DNA of 41,259 nucleotides from Lentisphaerae bacterium RIFOXYA12_64_32 (GCA_001803235.1 MHBL01000373.1:1-41259); one strand, 5' to 3'. Positions 17,058-25,103 are shown, counted from the first letter of the stretch. Program-made: numbers and translations. The notes: generated by a model from the sequence alone, not told the origin.

Positions 17058-17741
17058 ATGCCAACGAGAGCAAATCAAACTTCCGTTTTTACGCTCATCG
17101 AACTGTTGGTGGTCATTGCCATCATCGCCGTGCTGGCATCCATGTTGCTGCCGTCTTTGAACAACGCCCGGGTAACGGCCAAGACCATACTGTGCACGAA
17201 CAACCTCAAACAGATCTGTCAGGGCGATGTGTTGTATGCGAGTGATTATGACGGGATGTTGAGCATGGCATATGACCAAACCGATGGTAGCGCCTGGTGG
17301 TGGCATTCCCGGATAACGGAAGCCAAGTACATTACCAGCCTGCCCCTGTTTGATTGTCCGGTTTCCGAAGGTGAAGAGTATCAACTCACCGGCGCCAAGA
17401 TCCCTGCCGGACTGCATCCGAACGCGTATTGGCCGAACTACCGAGTCCACGGCCGGCATCATATCAATGCCCCCCTGCCGAACCCGGCCTTCATCCCTTC
17501 CAAGAGAGTGGACACCTTCAAGCATTCTTCTGAGACCATACTCATCGGGGAAGGGTGGACGAACGACACCGGCGGACAGTGTATCACCAGCGTCGAGAGT
17601 CCCTACTGGACCTTGGGATATCCCAGGTTCCTAACTATGAGACACCGCGGATATGCGCAGACCGGCATGGTTGATGGCCATGTCGAACGCGGCAACGCGA
17701 TAGTTTACAGCAACCTGAATCATTACTGGTTCGGCGATTGA
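17058..17741 (+). CDS. Type II secretion/pilin-like protein with prepilin cleavage-methylation leader
   Basis: A 227-residue pseudopilin-like protein. A short basic leader is followed by FTLIELLVVIAIIAVLASML, the N-methylated hydrophobic helix after prepilin-peptidase cleavage. The residue before Phe is Val rather than the usual Gly, which may weaken processing. The globular part ends with HRGYAQTGMVDGHVER, matching the H-x9-DGH signature of the large planctomycete/Lentisphaerae pseudopilin families. GGAGGAG lies 10 bases before the ATG. The gene is monocistronic with its own strong promoter. These families occur in very high copy in Lentisphaerota; their role is not established and may be surface or secretion related. 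Confidence 0.88.
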   Translation: MPTRANQTSVFTLIELLVVIAIIAVLASMLLPSLNNARVTAKTILCTNNLKQICQGDVLYASDYDGMLSMAYDQTDGSAWWWHSRITEAKYITSLPLFDCPVSEGEEYQLTGAKIPAGLHPNAYWPNYRVHGRHHINAPLPNPAFIPSKRVDTFKHSSETILIGEGWTNDTGGQCITSVESPYWTLGYPRFLTMRHRGYAQTGMVDGHVERGNAIVYSNLNHYWFGD

Positions 17742-17829
17742 GTCACCGGGGCGCTGTCAGGCATCCTCGTCAGTTGCGAACCGGGCCACGATTCCAGCCG
17801 TGAGTTGTTCCTGGCGAAATGGGGCGGCT

Positions 17830-17937
17830 ATGAAACAGCGCCCCAACATCCTTCTTCTCTTCACCGACCAGCAGCGTTTCGATGCGCTCGGATGTGCGGG
17901 CAACCCGCGGATCCGGACGCCGAATCTGGACGCGTGA
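17830..17937 (+). pseudogene. Sulfatase N-terminal relic (mosaic)
   Basis: A 35-codon open frame reading MKQRPNILLLFTDQQRFDAL and on through PNLDA, then stop. This is the start of a sulfatase (metal-binding TDQQ segment) cut before the catalytic Cys. The first 39 bases differ at one position from the start of the sulfatase at 23568. The following 72 bases differ at four positions from 25139-25210 of the sulfatase at 25100. It therefore looks like a recombination by-product joining or predating both. The converging AraC gene ends five bases further on. Confidence 0.8.
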
Positions 17938-17941
17938 GCGG

Positions 17942-18775
17942 TTAAGCGTACCGTTCCCGGAACCGGCGCGGGGACATGCCGGTCTGGCGGCGGAACTGGC
18001 GCGAGAGCGCGAAGAGATCGCGGTAGCCGGCCCGCGCCGCGATCTCCGTGATGCTCAGGTCCCGGTCGCACAGGAGTTCCTGGACGTATTCCGTGCGACG
18101 CTGCACGCGGTAGTCTCCCGGGGCGACCCTCACCTGATTCGTGAAGAGTCTGCGAAACGTCGTGTAACTCAGGTTTAACTGCGCCGCCAGGTCGGGCAGG
18201 CGGACCGGAGTTCGGAAGTCGGTTCCGAGAACGGCGCAGGCGTGGTCGATCTCCGGAGAGCGTGCGACCGGGGCGTCGTGTCCGAACCGGTGCAGTCCGG
18301 CGATCAGCCGGTGCATGCGGGCGAGAGTCTCGAACAACATGTCGTCCGGCTGGTTGCGGAGTTCGCACAGGATCTGTTCGCCCTGCGCGATCAGGTGCTC
18401 ATGCAGGCCAGCCCTGAACAGCGCCCGGGTCGAAGGCGGAACACCGCCGAGTACCAAAGCATCGTAGATCGGGATGGGGACTCCCACTGCGAGTTGGATG
18501 GCTTCGTTGTCGGCATCGTAGCGGATTTCGCGCGGCCGGTTTGGGAAACGCTGGATGACATCGCCCGGGCCGAACGTGGAATCCACCTCCGCATCGCGGT
18601 ATCGTCCGCTCCCGACCAGGATGTAGATCACCGAGTAATCCGCCTGTTGCCGCGTGTTCACCTCTTCCCGACCGGCCGGTTTGTGCCAGAACCCGCAGCG
18701 CAGTTGCTGCTGGAGGCGGAAGGCGTACCGCGTGCGCCGGGGCAGGTCGGGCAGAGGTCTGTTCCTGTCGCACAT
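17942..18775 (-). CDS. AraC-family transcriptional regulator
   Basis: A 277-residue regulator with an N-terminal cupin-like sensor (DYSVIYILVGSGRYRDAE, FGPGDVIQRFPNRPREI) and a C-terminal double helix-turn-helix (LPDLAAQLNLSYTTFRRLF; SITEIAARAGYRDLFALSRQFRRQTG). GGAGG lies just ahead of ATG 18775. It diverges from the fumarate-lyase/MmgE-PrpD pair, and the shared 180-bp gap contains araI-like direct repeats at 18835-18872. It is therefore the likely direct regulator of that pair. The 3' end abuts the sulfatase relic. Confidence 0.88.
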   Translation of the reverse strand: MCDRNRPLPDLPRRTRYAFRLQQQLRCGFWHKPAGREEVNTRQQADYSVIYILVGSGRYRDAEVDSTFGPGDVIQRFPNRPREIRYDADNEAIQLAVGVPIPIYDALVLGGVPPSTRALFRAGLHEHLIAQGEQILCELRNQPDDMLFETLARMHRLIAGLHRFGHDAPVARSPEIDHACAVLGTDFRTPVRLPDLAAQLNLSYTTFRRLFTNQVRVAPGDYRVQRRTEYVQELLCDRDLSITEIAARAGYRDLFALSRQFRRQTGMSPRRFRERYA

Positions 18776-18834
18776 CGTTCCTCCCGGGCCCGAGCCAGTG
18801 CATGTCGGACGATCGCTGGCCGTTCCGGAAAGCG

Positions 18835-18872
18835 ATTGGTCAGATAGGCCAAGCTATTGGCAAGATACGCCA
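18835..18872 (+). promoter_or_regulatory. AraC-type operator: two 17-bp direct repeats, 21-bp period
   Basis: ATTGGTCAGATAGGCCA (18835-18851) and ATTGGCAAGATACGCCA (18856-18872) match at 14 of 17 positions. Their starts are 21 bp apart, two helical turns. This is the geometry of AraC-family half-sites such as araI1/araI2. The block lies between the regulator at 18775 and the lyase at 18956, 12 bp upstream of a possible -35 at 18885, the usual activator position. Confidence 0.72.
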
Positions 18873-18884
18873 TTCTTTAAGTTT

Positions 18885-18915
18885 TTGCAAGGTGCAATAT
18901 TAGTGGGCATATAAG
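18885..18915 (+). promoter_or_regulatory. Candidate promoter for the lyase/MmgE-PrpD pair
   Basis: TTGCAA at 18885-18890 and TATAAG at 18910-18915 are separated by 19 bases; CATATA at 18908 would give 17. The imperfect spacing is consistent with a promoter that needs the activator bound at 18835-18872. Confidence 0.4.
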
Positions 18916-18955
18916 CCAAGCAATGTCGCTTGGCAATGATCAGGAGCACGGAACA

Positions 18956-20479
18956 ATGATCACGCTGAAGTCCTTCAACACCCCCTACCCGAACCCGTAC
19001 GACATGGGCAGTTGGGGCGCCTGCGCCGGCGTTCCTCCGGCGAAGGAACGGTCGTTCGGCCGCGATATCGCGGCGGACGTGGCATCGTATTCGAACCGTT
19101 TCACGTACTGCACCCGTACCGACAAGGCGTGGGTGGTCTGTCTGCACACGGCCAAGATCATCGATACCGCCACGGCCGCAGCCCTGCTCGAGGCGCTGGA
19201 GGGGTTGGAGGCGGCGGGGCCGGCCGGCACGAAGGGCGGCGGCGAACGCGACCTGATCCCCGCGCTCGGCGGGAACGAAGACATGGGCAGTCTCGTCAAC
19301 TTGGGCCGGACCATGCAGGAACCGATGGGGCGGCTACAGATGCGGGATCAGGTTCTCGACCTCTTCGAACACGTGTTTGCGCTGATCGACACGGTGTCCA
19401 CGGTGGCCGAGCAAAACGTAGACACCATCATGCCGGGCCACACGCACCTGTCGCAGGCCAATCCGATCACGCTGGCGCTCTACCTCCTCTCCGTCGAGGA
19501 TAGCCTGTTCCGGGGCGTGGCCCAGCTCGAACTCGCTTACTCGCTGATCAACCAGAACAGCGGCGGGTGCGGCAGCACGTCGGGCACGGCCTGGCCCGTG
19601 GACCGCTGGGAACTCACCCGGTTGCTGGGGTTCGACGGTCTGGTCGAACCCACGTATGACTGCGAGGCGAGCCGGGACCAGGCCCTGTCCCTCATGTTCG
19701 CCCTGACCAACATCCTGACGTCGCTTAGCAAAACCAGCACCGATATCCAGATCTGGGGGCTGGAAGAGGTGGACATGATTCGTGTCGCCCCTGGGTGGTC
19801 GGGACTCAGCTCCATGATGCCGCAGAAATGCCATCCGGGCATTACCGAGGATGTGCGCAGGACGGCCTGCGACGTCATCGGCTCGACCATGGCGGCGATC
19901 TCGATATGCAAAGGCGAACCGCACCAGGACATCGACACGATGCGCACGCTGCCCAATCGCGTCATCCAGGCGACGGCCAATGCCAAAGGTTGCCTGAGGC
20001 TGTTCAAGGGGATCCTGGAGAATGTCCACCCGCAGAAAGAGACGATGCTGAACCACGTGCGCCGGGGGTATTCGTGCATGACCGAGGTGGTGGTGCACAT
20101 GGTGCGCGAGCTTGGCTACGGCGGGCGCCGCGCACATCGGATCTGCGCGACTCTGGTTCGCCTGGCTCGGGAGCGCGGAATTCCCGCGCCCGGATTGACC
20201 GGAACCATGCTCGACGAAGCGGCCCGCGCCGTGGAGGAACAGCCTCCTGGCCTGGACACGGAGACGCTTCAGCGGCTTCTCGACCCCCGTCACTTCATCG
20301 AAACTCACGCCAACACAGGCGGGCCGGCGCCGGTCGAAACGCGGCGCATGCTTCGCGATCGCCGCGAACGCCTGACCGCGGCACGGGAGCGGCAACGCGA
20401 GAAAGTCGCCAGAGTGGAAGAGGGGCGGAAACTGCTGGCCTCCGAGATTGCCCGGATCCTTCAGGCCGGGAAGGAGTGA
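18956..20479 (+). CDS. Fumarate lyase / argininosuccinate lyase superfamily enzyme
   Basis: A 507-residue cytoplasmic beta-elimination enzyme. Superfamily signatures are visible: NVDTIMPGHTHLSQANPIT (argininosuccinate lyases have a similar PGYTHLQ segment), the region-2 motif GGCGSTSGTAWPVDR, and the flexible catalytic loop LSSMMPQKCHPG with S285/S286. GSSxMPQKxNP is typical, and a His replaces the Asn here. It is about 45 residues longer than ArgH, with an Arg/Glu-rich helical C-terminal tail. ATG 18956 has GGAG 10 bases upstream. It is followed after 6 bp by a MmgE/PrpD gene and controlled by a divergent AraC regulator, which argues for catabolism of a fumarate or succinyl adduct rather than arginine synthesis. 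The true substrate is unknown. Confidence 0.82.
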   Translation: MITLKSFNTPYPNPYDMGSWGACAGVPPAKERSFGRDIAADVASYSNRFTYCTRTDKAWVVCLHTAKIIDTATAAALLEALEGLEAAGPAGTKGGGERDLIPALGGNEDMGSLVNLGRTMQEPMGRLQMRDQVLDLFEHVFALIDTVSTVAEQNVDTIMPGHTHLSQANPITLALYLLSVEDSLFRGVAQLELAYSLINQNSGGCGSTSGTAWPVDRWELTRLLGFDGLVEPTYDCEASRDQALSLMFALTNILTSLSKTSTDIQIWGLEEVDMIRVAPGWSGLSSMMPQKCHPGITEDVRRTACDVIGSTMAAISICKGEPHQDIDTMRTLPNRVIQATANAKGCLRLFKGILENVHPQKETMLNHVRRGYSCMTEVVVHMVRELGYGGRRAHRICATLVRLARERGIPAPGLTGTMLDEAARAVEEQPPGLDTETLQRLLDPRHFIETHANTGGPAPVETRRMLRDRRERLTAARERQREKVARVEEGRKLLASEIARILQAGKE

Positions 20480-20485
20480 ACAGCC

Positions 20486-21928
20486 ATGTCTGCTACGGAC
20501 ACAAACGTGCCTCCCGGGGCGGCACAGCCGGCGGAGAGCACCGACGTCATCACGCACGCGCTGGCCCGCCTGGCGGTGGAGACGCGTGCCGAGGAGATTC
20601 CGACCGCTGCCCGCGCCGCGGCACGCATGGCCATGCTGGACGCGTTGGGCTGTGCCGCTGCCGGACACGACGCGCCCGGCGTAGGCGAGGTGACGGACCT
20701 CGCTCTGTATTGGGGCGGACGCGAGGAATCCCGGATCTGGTTCCGGAATCGCAAGGTACCGAGTCCCGCCGCGGCGTTCGTGAACAGCGTTCAGCTTCAC
20801 GCGCTGGACTTCGATGACTATCATCCCCCGTCGGATGCGCATGTCACCTCCGCGCTGGTTCCCGCGGTGCTGGCGGTCGGCGAAGCCGTCACGGCGCCGG
20901 GGCGGGATGTGCTTGCCGCGCTTGTCGTCGGTTGCGAGGTGGTTGGACGGATGGGGCGCGTGTGCATGGCCCGGCGTGTGCACAAAGGGTTCCTGCCCGC
21001 ATCGGTGATCGGAGGCTTCGGTGCGGTCGCGGCAGCATGCCGGCTGTTGGGGTGCAGCGTGGCTGAGACCGCCGCGGCCCTGGGAATCTGGTATGCCGAT
21101 GCGTCGGGCAACCGGCAGGCGCTGTTCGATCGAACCCTGACCAAGCGCATTCAACCGGGAATCGCCGCCCGGGGCGGTGTCGTTGCCGCCCACTTGGCGC
21201 GCGCCGGAATCACCGGGCCGCACCGGATTGTCGGGGGCGCGGAGGCCTCCCTGACGCGGCTCTACGGGTACGACCGCGAACCGTCGCCGACGGTCGACGA
21301 TGTGATGGCGCCGCGAACCCAATGGGCCGTCCAGGAGCTGAACTACAAGACCTTCGCCTGCTGCGGTGTCAGCGTGCCCGCCATGCTGGCGGCGATCTCG
21401 CTGGCGGAGGAACACGGATTGGTGCCGGAACAGGTGGCGGAGGTGAGGGTATTCGGTCCATGCGTTGAGTCTCCCTTCGGCAATGCGGCCTGGACCGACC
21501 ACCCGACACCGCAGGTGCTGGCTCAGTTCTGCGTTCCGTACGCCGTGGCCTCTGCGATCCGGAACCGGCGCTTCGGCCCCGAGGAGATTGCCCCGGCCCG
21601 GATCGCCGCAGACCATGAGGTCGACGCCCTGGCCCGCCGCATACGGCTTTGCCAGCCGGAACAGGGACGGCAATGCGGCAACGATACCACGGTGGAGGTC
21701 GTCCTGCGGGACGGCCGGCGGCTGAAAGCGTCGTCGCTGCCGGGAGGCCGGTGCCTGACGACGCCCGCGGACGACGAACGGATCATCGACAAGTTCAAAC
21801 GCAACGTCGAGTTCTCCGGACTCGTAGACGCGGCCGCCGTTGACGGTCTGGTCGAGGCCATTCTGGACCTGGAATCCTGCGGGAATATCATCGACTTCAC
21901 CGCGAGCCGGTATCTGGTGGGCCGGTAG
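20486..21928 (+). CDS. MmgE/PrpD family protein
   Basis: A 480-residue protein of the 2-methylcitrate dehydratase-like family, which also includes cis-aconitate decarboxylase. The helical N-terminal domain has MAMLDALGCAAAGHDAPG and HALDFDDYHPPSDAHVTSAL, with the conserved DFDD and HxxS elements, then GLLGCSVAE-type helices and LNYKTFACCGVSVPAML near the active site. The C-terminal domain ends in the PRDP-type fold. AAGGAG lies 9 bases before the ATG. It is only 6 bp after the lyase, so a single operon is certain by spacing. The family catalyses dehydration/hydration or decarboxylation of tricarboxylic acids. With the lyase it may form a two-step route for a carboxylated substrate. Confidence 0.87.
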   Translation: MSATDTNVPPGAAQPAESTDVITHALARLAVETRAEEIPTAARAAARMAMLDALGCAAAGHDAPGVGEVTDLALYWGGREESRIWFRNRKVPSPAAAFVNSVQLHALDFDDYHPPSDAHVTSALVPAVLAVGEAVTAPGRDVLAALVVGCEVVGRMGRVCMARRVHKGFLPASVIGGFGAVAAACRLLGCSVAETAAALGIWYADASGNRQALFDRTLTKRIQPGIAARGGVVAAHLARAGITGPHRIVGGAEASLTRLYGYDREPSPTVDDVMAPRTQWAVQELNYKTFACCGVSVPAMLAAISLAEEHGLVPEQVAEVRVFGPCVESPFGNAAWTDHPTPQVLAQFCVPYAVASAIRNRRFGPEEIAPARIAADHEVDALARRIRLCQPEQGRQCGNDTTVEVVLRDGRRLKASSLPGGRCLTTPADDERIIDKFKRNVEFSGLVDAAAVDGLVEAILDLESCGNIIDFTASRYLVGR

Positions 21929-22253
21929 ACGGCCAAGGGGCGAGCTTCTCCTCACGGACCGCACCGGCATTGTCTCCGGCGTACAAAGAAAGCCGACCTG
22001 CACAAGCAGCGGATCGAGTCCCGTCACCTCACCGACAGTACCGCAGGCGGCCCGGGGAGGCCGTCGGGGCTGGCACCGCGACCTACCCGGCCTCACTCTG
22101 CTTGCACAGGTCGAAAAAGAACCGGGACCCTTCGGCCCCTCGGTTGTCGTCTTGACAATCTACCGATCCGAGGCACATCTTACTCAAACCGACGCTCGCC
22201 CAAGAGATGCGGTGGATGCGACGCTTACGCACAAATGAATCGGAAACCTGCGC
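21929..22253. other. Gap with a gene-tail relic or dispersed element
   Basis: No gene is seen. At 22055-22120 the sequence matches 31180-31249 upstream of a sulfatase, including CACCGCGACCTA and CACAGGTCGAAA. In one frame both translate to a similar peptide (TATYPASLCLHRSK against TATYPVSLRLLHRSK). It is therefore either a decayed gene end or a short dispersed element. No promoter was identified for the following gene. Confidence 0.5.
22083..22120 (+). repeat. 40-bp dispersed element, copy 1
   Basis: Core CTACCCGG...TTGCACAGGTCGAAAA. Related copies are at 31208-31249 (plus), 40274-40314 (minus) and, shorter, 29572-29600 (plus). It points at the unknown gene at 22254. Differences between copies are mostly transitions. 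Confidence 0.5.
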
Positions 22254-23201
22254 ATGGTCCACTTTGACTACCTCCCAAAGGGTCTCTACGCGATGGCGCG
22301 CGCTCACCGCGTGAGCACCATGTCCGGTCACCTCGGGGCGGCTGTCGTCGCGGGGCATTTCATTGGGGAACAACATCCAGACCTTGATGAAAGGGTCTGC
22401 AAGGGGATCGAAGCGGAATTGGAGCGCATCATTCGCGGCGAATCTGTGTTCAGTCCCAAAAAGGACGCCGCCCTTAGTGCCCCCGCGATGTTTGAACCGT
22501 TCGCGCGAGAACCGCCGAGAGAGAATCTGATTGACAGCATTGCAGATGCTCTTTCCCGCAACATCCATCGCACACGAGAATCTGGTCACAACGTCATTTT
22601 CGCGGCGATCGCAATCCGCGCTCTGAACGATCATCCGGAACTGGCCACCCCATCAATCATTGATGGTATTCGGAAACTGATTTCCGGGTTTGACAATGCA
22701 TCGCCGGGGAGCGGCTACTTTGGCAGAGAGAAGGGCCGTATCGACGGCCGCCAGATTACATTGCCGCACGACGACGCCATTCCACCACTTCCCGATCTCG
22801 AGACGATGGCCAATACGGCGATCAACGACTTGATCCAGCACGCAGCGCAGCGCCGTGAGGGGTTTGGGGGTCCCTGGCACGTCATCAACCATGCTGCTGC
22901 GCTGGCCGAGTTGACACGTCGTGGCTATCGGGAACTTGCGATCAAGGGATTGCCCGCATTTCACGAACACTTCAGGCTCTTCAAGGCGGTGCCAGACGTG
23001 TCGGATGAAAAGGGCGCGGAAACCCCGACGGCCGACGCTCCGCTCACACCGAGCTTCTGGAGTCCCGAAAAGATCCGCAGGGAGCGTGCGCACCTGACAC
23101 ACCGCATCAAGACGATCTACGGATTTGGTGTGCTGGTGGAACTTGTCACGAACGAACGTCAGCGCAACGAAGCCAGTGACAAGCTGCGCTACTTGATGTA
23201 A
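22254..23201 (+). CDS. Protein of unknown function (315 residues)
   Basis: I do not recognise this family. The predicted protein is soluble, with no signal peptide or membrane segment, and looks mainly helical. Notable segments are SGHLGAAVVAGHFIGEQ near the N-terminus, SGHNVIFAAIAIRALNDHPEL, GPWHVINHAAALAELTRRGY and a charged C-terminus. The conserved-looking His residues (GHLG, GHN, WHVINH) could be ligands. An in-frame TGA at 22236-22238 precludes a longer start. The Shine-Dalgarno sequence before ATG 22254 is weak, and ATG 22293 is an alternative. One 60-base line counted by hand (22561-22620) has 33 G+C, lower than neighbouring genes. It follows a repeat relic and precedes the sulfatase cluster. 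Its function is open. Confidence 0.65.
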   Translation: MVHFDYLPKGLYAMARAHRVSTMSGHLGAAVVAGHFIGEQHPDLDERVCKGIEAELERIIRGESVFSPKKDAALSAPAMFEPFAREPPRENLIDSIADALSRNIHRTRESGHNVIFAAIAIRALNDHPELATPSIIDGIRKLISGFDNASPGSGYFGREKGRIDGRQITLPHDDAIPPLPDLETMANTAINDLIQHAAQRREGFGGPWHVINHAAALAELTRRGYRELAIKGLPAFHEHFRLFKAVPDVSDEKGAETPTADAPLTPSFWSPEKIRRERAHLTHRIKTIYGFGVLVELVTNERQRNEASDKLRYLM

Positions 23202-23567
23202 CAGATACGACCGCCCACAGACCGTTGCACAAGAAGACGAGTCCGCCACTTCCGGTTGCCCCCGGCGATCACCATGTCTCTTTTTTGCTCACGATAGTCG
23301 CGACGGCGGCTGCTCATGCGGCTTGCCGTGAAGAGAGGCCGGGCGGATATTGTTTAAAGACGACACAAAGTGCCTGTCCCCGAGCGCCGCCCGAGCGCCC
23401 TCCCCGAGCGCCCCCGAGCGCCTCTGGGAAGCCGCTTGCCCTTCGACAGGCTCAGGGCCTTCGGCTCCCACGCGCGGCTCGGCCGGAGTTCCACCCGCGA
23501 CTGACGCATTACCATTCGGGCCCAACCTGGGCTTGCACTCCCGGGTCACGGACAGTACCGTTAGACC
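23202..23567. other. Repeat-rich gap upstream of sulfatase 1
   Basis: There is no gene in this stretch. In order it contains GGCGGATATTG...CGACACAAAGTGCCTGTCC (about 23343-23380, also at 27121-27158), a GAGCGCC-rich low-complexity stretch (23378-23428), CTTCGACAGGCTCAGGGC (23442-23459), and the bipartite repeat at 23469-23502. It is a hot spot of small dispersed repeats. Confidence 0.55.
23469..23502 (-). repeat. 34-bp bipartite dispersed repeat, copy 2
   Basis: This is the reverse complement of the repeat at 50-83. The 11-bp and 14-bp blocks are identical; the 9-bp centre differs completely. Confidence 0.55.
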
Positions 23568-24992
23568 ATGAAACCGCGCCCCAACATCCTTCTTCTCTTC
23601 ACCGACGAGCAAAAACTCTCCGAACTCTCCGCCTATGGTCCCACGCCGTGCGTGACGCCCAATCTCGACCGCCTTGCGGCCGAGAGCACAATCTTTGAGA
23701 ATGCCTACACCAGCTGTCCCCTGTGCAGTCCGGCACGCGCCACGATTATGACGGGTCTGTACCCGCATGGCCACGGTGTCACCTGCAACACCGAGGATAT
23801 CGGCTGTAACGTCAGCGACCTCCCGGACCACCCGAATCTCCTGTCCCGGAGGCTCGGCCAGACAGGGTACGTGTGCGGCTACACGGGGAAATGGCACCTC
23901 GGCCGCAGCCACCCCCGGCACTTCGGGACCGAGAAACCGCGCGCCCTACCGTCGAATCTCGGGTTCGTTGGCCAGGACTTCCCCGGTCATGGCGGGGGCG
24001 GTTTCCATTACCCCGCCTACCAAGCCTACCTCAAGGAACGGGGCCTCCGGCACAGCGTTCGGGGTGAGGAAGACATGCACCCGCTGCCTTACGGAGTCCT
24101 CGATGGTCCCGTCGAGTCCACCGTGCCCTATTTCCTCGCCGAGCACACGATTTCGCTCATCGACCAGTTCCGCAAAGGGGAAGCGCCTTTCTTCATCTGG
24201 CACAACTTCTGGGGGCCGCACCAGCCCTACTACGCCCCGAAACGCTACCTGGAGCTCTACGACTCCGTGACCATTCCTGAATGGGCGAACTACGACCACG
24301 ACGCAGGCACGGGCAACGGGCCCCAGGCACTGCGACGCCACCCACGTCAGGACACGGTGACTTGGGCGGAGTGGGAGCACATGATTAAGCACAAGTACGC
24401 CTTCATGACCCTGATCGACGAACAAATCGGTCGCATCCTTGACCACCTCCGAGTCGCCGGACTCCTGGACAACACGGTCGTCATCTTCACCGCCGACCAC
24501 GGGGACCATCTTGGCTGCCACGGCGGTTTGATCGACAAAGGTTTCAGCCACTACGAGGAAACGCACCGAATCCCCCTGTTCCTGCGCACTCCGGGTTCGT
24601 CCCCTGTCAGGGTCGCCGACTATGCGTCCCTGGCCGACGTATACCCAACCGTACTGGACCTGGCCCGCACCGACGGCCCGGACAATGTGCATGGGCGCGC
24701 CCTCACCTCCCCGAACCGCCCCCCCCGCAACTATGTCGTCACTGAGTTCCACGGCCTCAACAACATCACGCTAACCATGCGGACGATCCGCCAGGGTGCC
24801 ATCAAGTACGGATATACGGCGGGCTCGAGACATGAGTTGTACGACCTGGCCAGCGACCCGCACGAGATACGCAATCTCATCGACGACCCGGCGCGTCGTC
24901 CCGAACTTCTGCGCCTGCGACGCCTTCTGCTGGAATGGATGCAGGAAACAGGGGATCCGCTCGCAGGACAGTTCGGCCGTTACGTCCAATGA
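23568..24992 (+). CDS. Sulfatase 1 (arylsulfatase family, Cys type)
   Basis: A 474-residue type I sulfatase that would hydrolyse sulfate esters. Order of features: PNILLLFTDEQ (metal ligands), C53-S-P-A-R57 (the Cys to be converted to formylglycine), GYTGKWHLG (active-site Lys/His), IFTADHGDHLGCHG (metal and catalytic His) and ELYDLASDPHEIRNL, the usual C-terminal subdomain. No signal peptide is present, so it is probably cytoplasmic or needs another route. The N-terminal 39 bases are nearly identical to the relic at 17830. A fragment of another sulfatase C-terminus follows directly after the stop. It is the first of three sulfatases in this zone; desulfation of algal or host glycans is inferred from phylum habits, not shown. 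Confidence 0.93.
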   Translation: MKPRPNILLLFTDEQKLSELSAYGPTPCVTPNLDRLAAESTIFENAYTSCPLCSPARATIMTGLYPHGHGVTCNTEDIGCNVSDLPDHPNLLSRRLGQTGYVCGYTGKWHLGRSHPRHFGTEKPRALPSNLGFVGQDFPGHGGGGFHYPAYQAYLKERGLRHSVRGEEDMHPLPYGVLDGPVESTVPYFLAEHTISLIDQFRKGEAPFFIWHNFWGPHQPYYAPKRYLELYDSVTIPEWANYDHDAGTGNGPQALRRHPRQDTVTWAEWEHMIKHKYAFMTLIDEQIGRILDHLRVAGLLDNTVVIFTADHGDHLGCHGGLIDKGFSHYEETHRIPLFLRTPGSSPVRVADYASLADVYPTVLDLARTDGPDNVHGRALTSPNRPPRNYVVTEFHGLNNITLTMRTIRQGAIKYGYTAGSRHELYDLASDPHEIRNLIDDPARRPELLRLRRLLLEWMQETGDPLAGQFGRYVQ

Positions 24993-25103
24993 CGGCGTCC
25001 TGATCCGAGTGAGGTCCGTAACCTCTGGGGCGACCTGGACCACGCCGGCGCCAAAGCGGCATTGCAGAGGATGGCAGGCCCCGACTGGCACAAGCGCCTG
25101 TGA
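24993..25103 (+). pseudogene. Sulfatase C-terminal relic
   Basis: In frame directly after the sulfatase 1 stop, the sequence reads RRPDPSEVRNLWGDLDHAGA and continues to MAGPDWHKRL before TGA at 25101. DPSEVxNL is the standard ending of sulfatases. It has no start or catalytic core. The following sulfatase begins with a GTG inside its last codons. It marks a deletion or exchange between adjacent sulfatase genes. Confidence 0.8.

Noticed and set aside
17757..18368. 203-codon minus-strand frame overlapping the AraC gene
   Set aside because: It is out of frame with the AraC helix-turn-helix motifs and spans the sulfatase relic, a shadow.
19334..22096. 920-codon open frame on the minus strand
   Set aside because: It runs antisense through the lyase and MmgE/PrpD genes, which have clear motifs and ribosome sites. 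Its protein is Arg/His/Pro-rich with no domain, a GC-rich shadow.
23520..23570. tRNA-like D-arm (GGTCTAACGGTA, minus strand)
   Set aside because: No acceptor stem, anticodon arm or proper T-loop can be folded around it.
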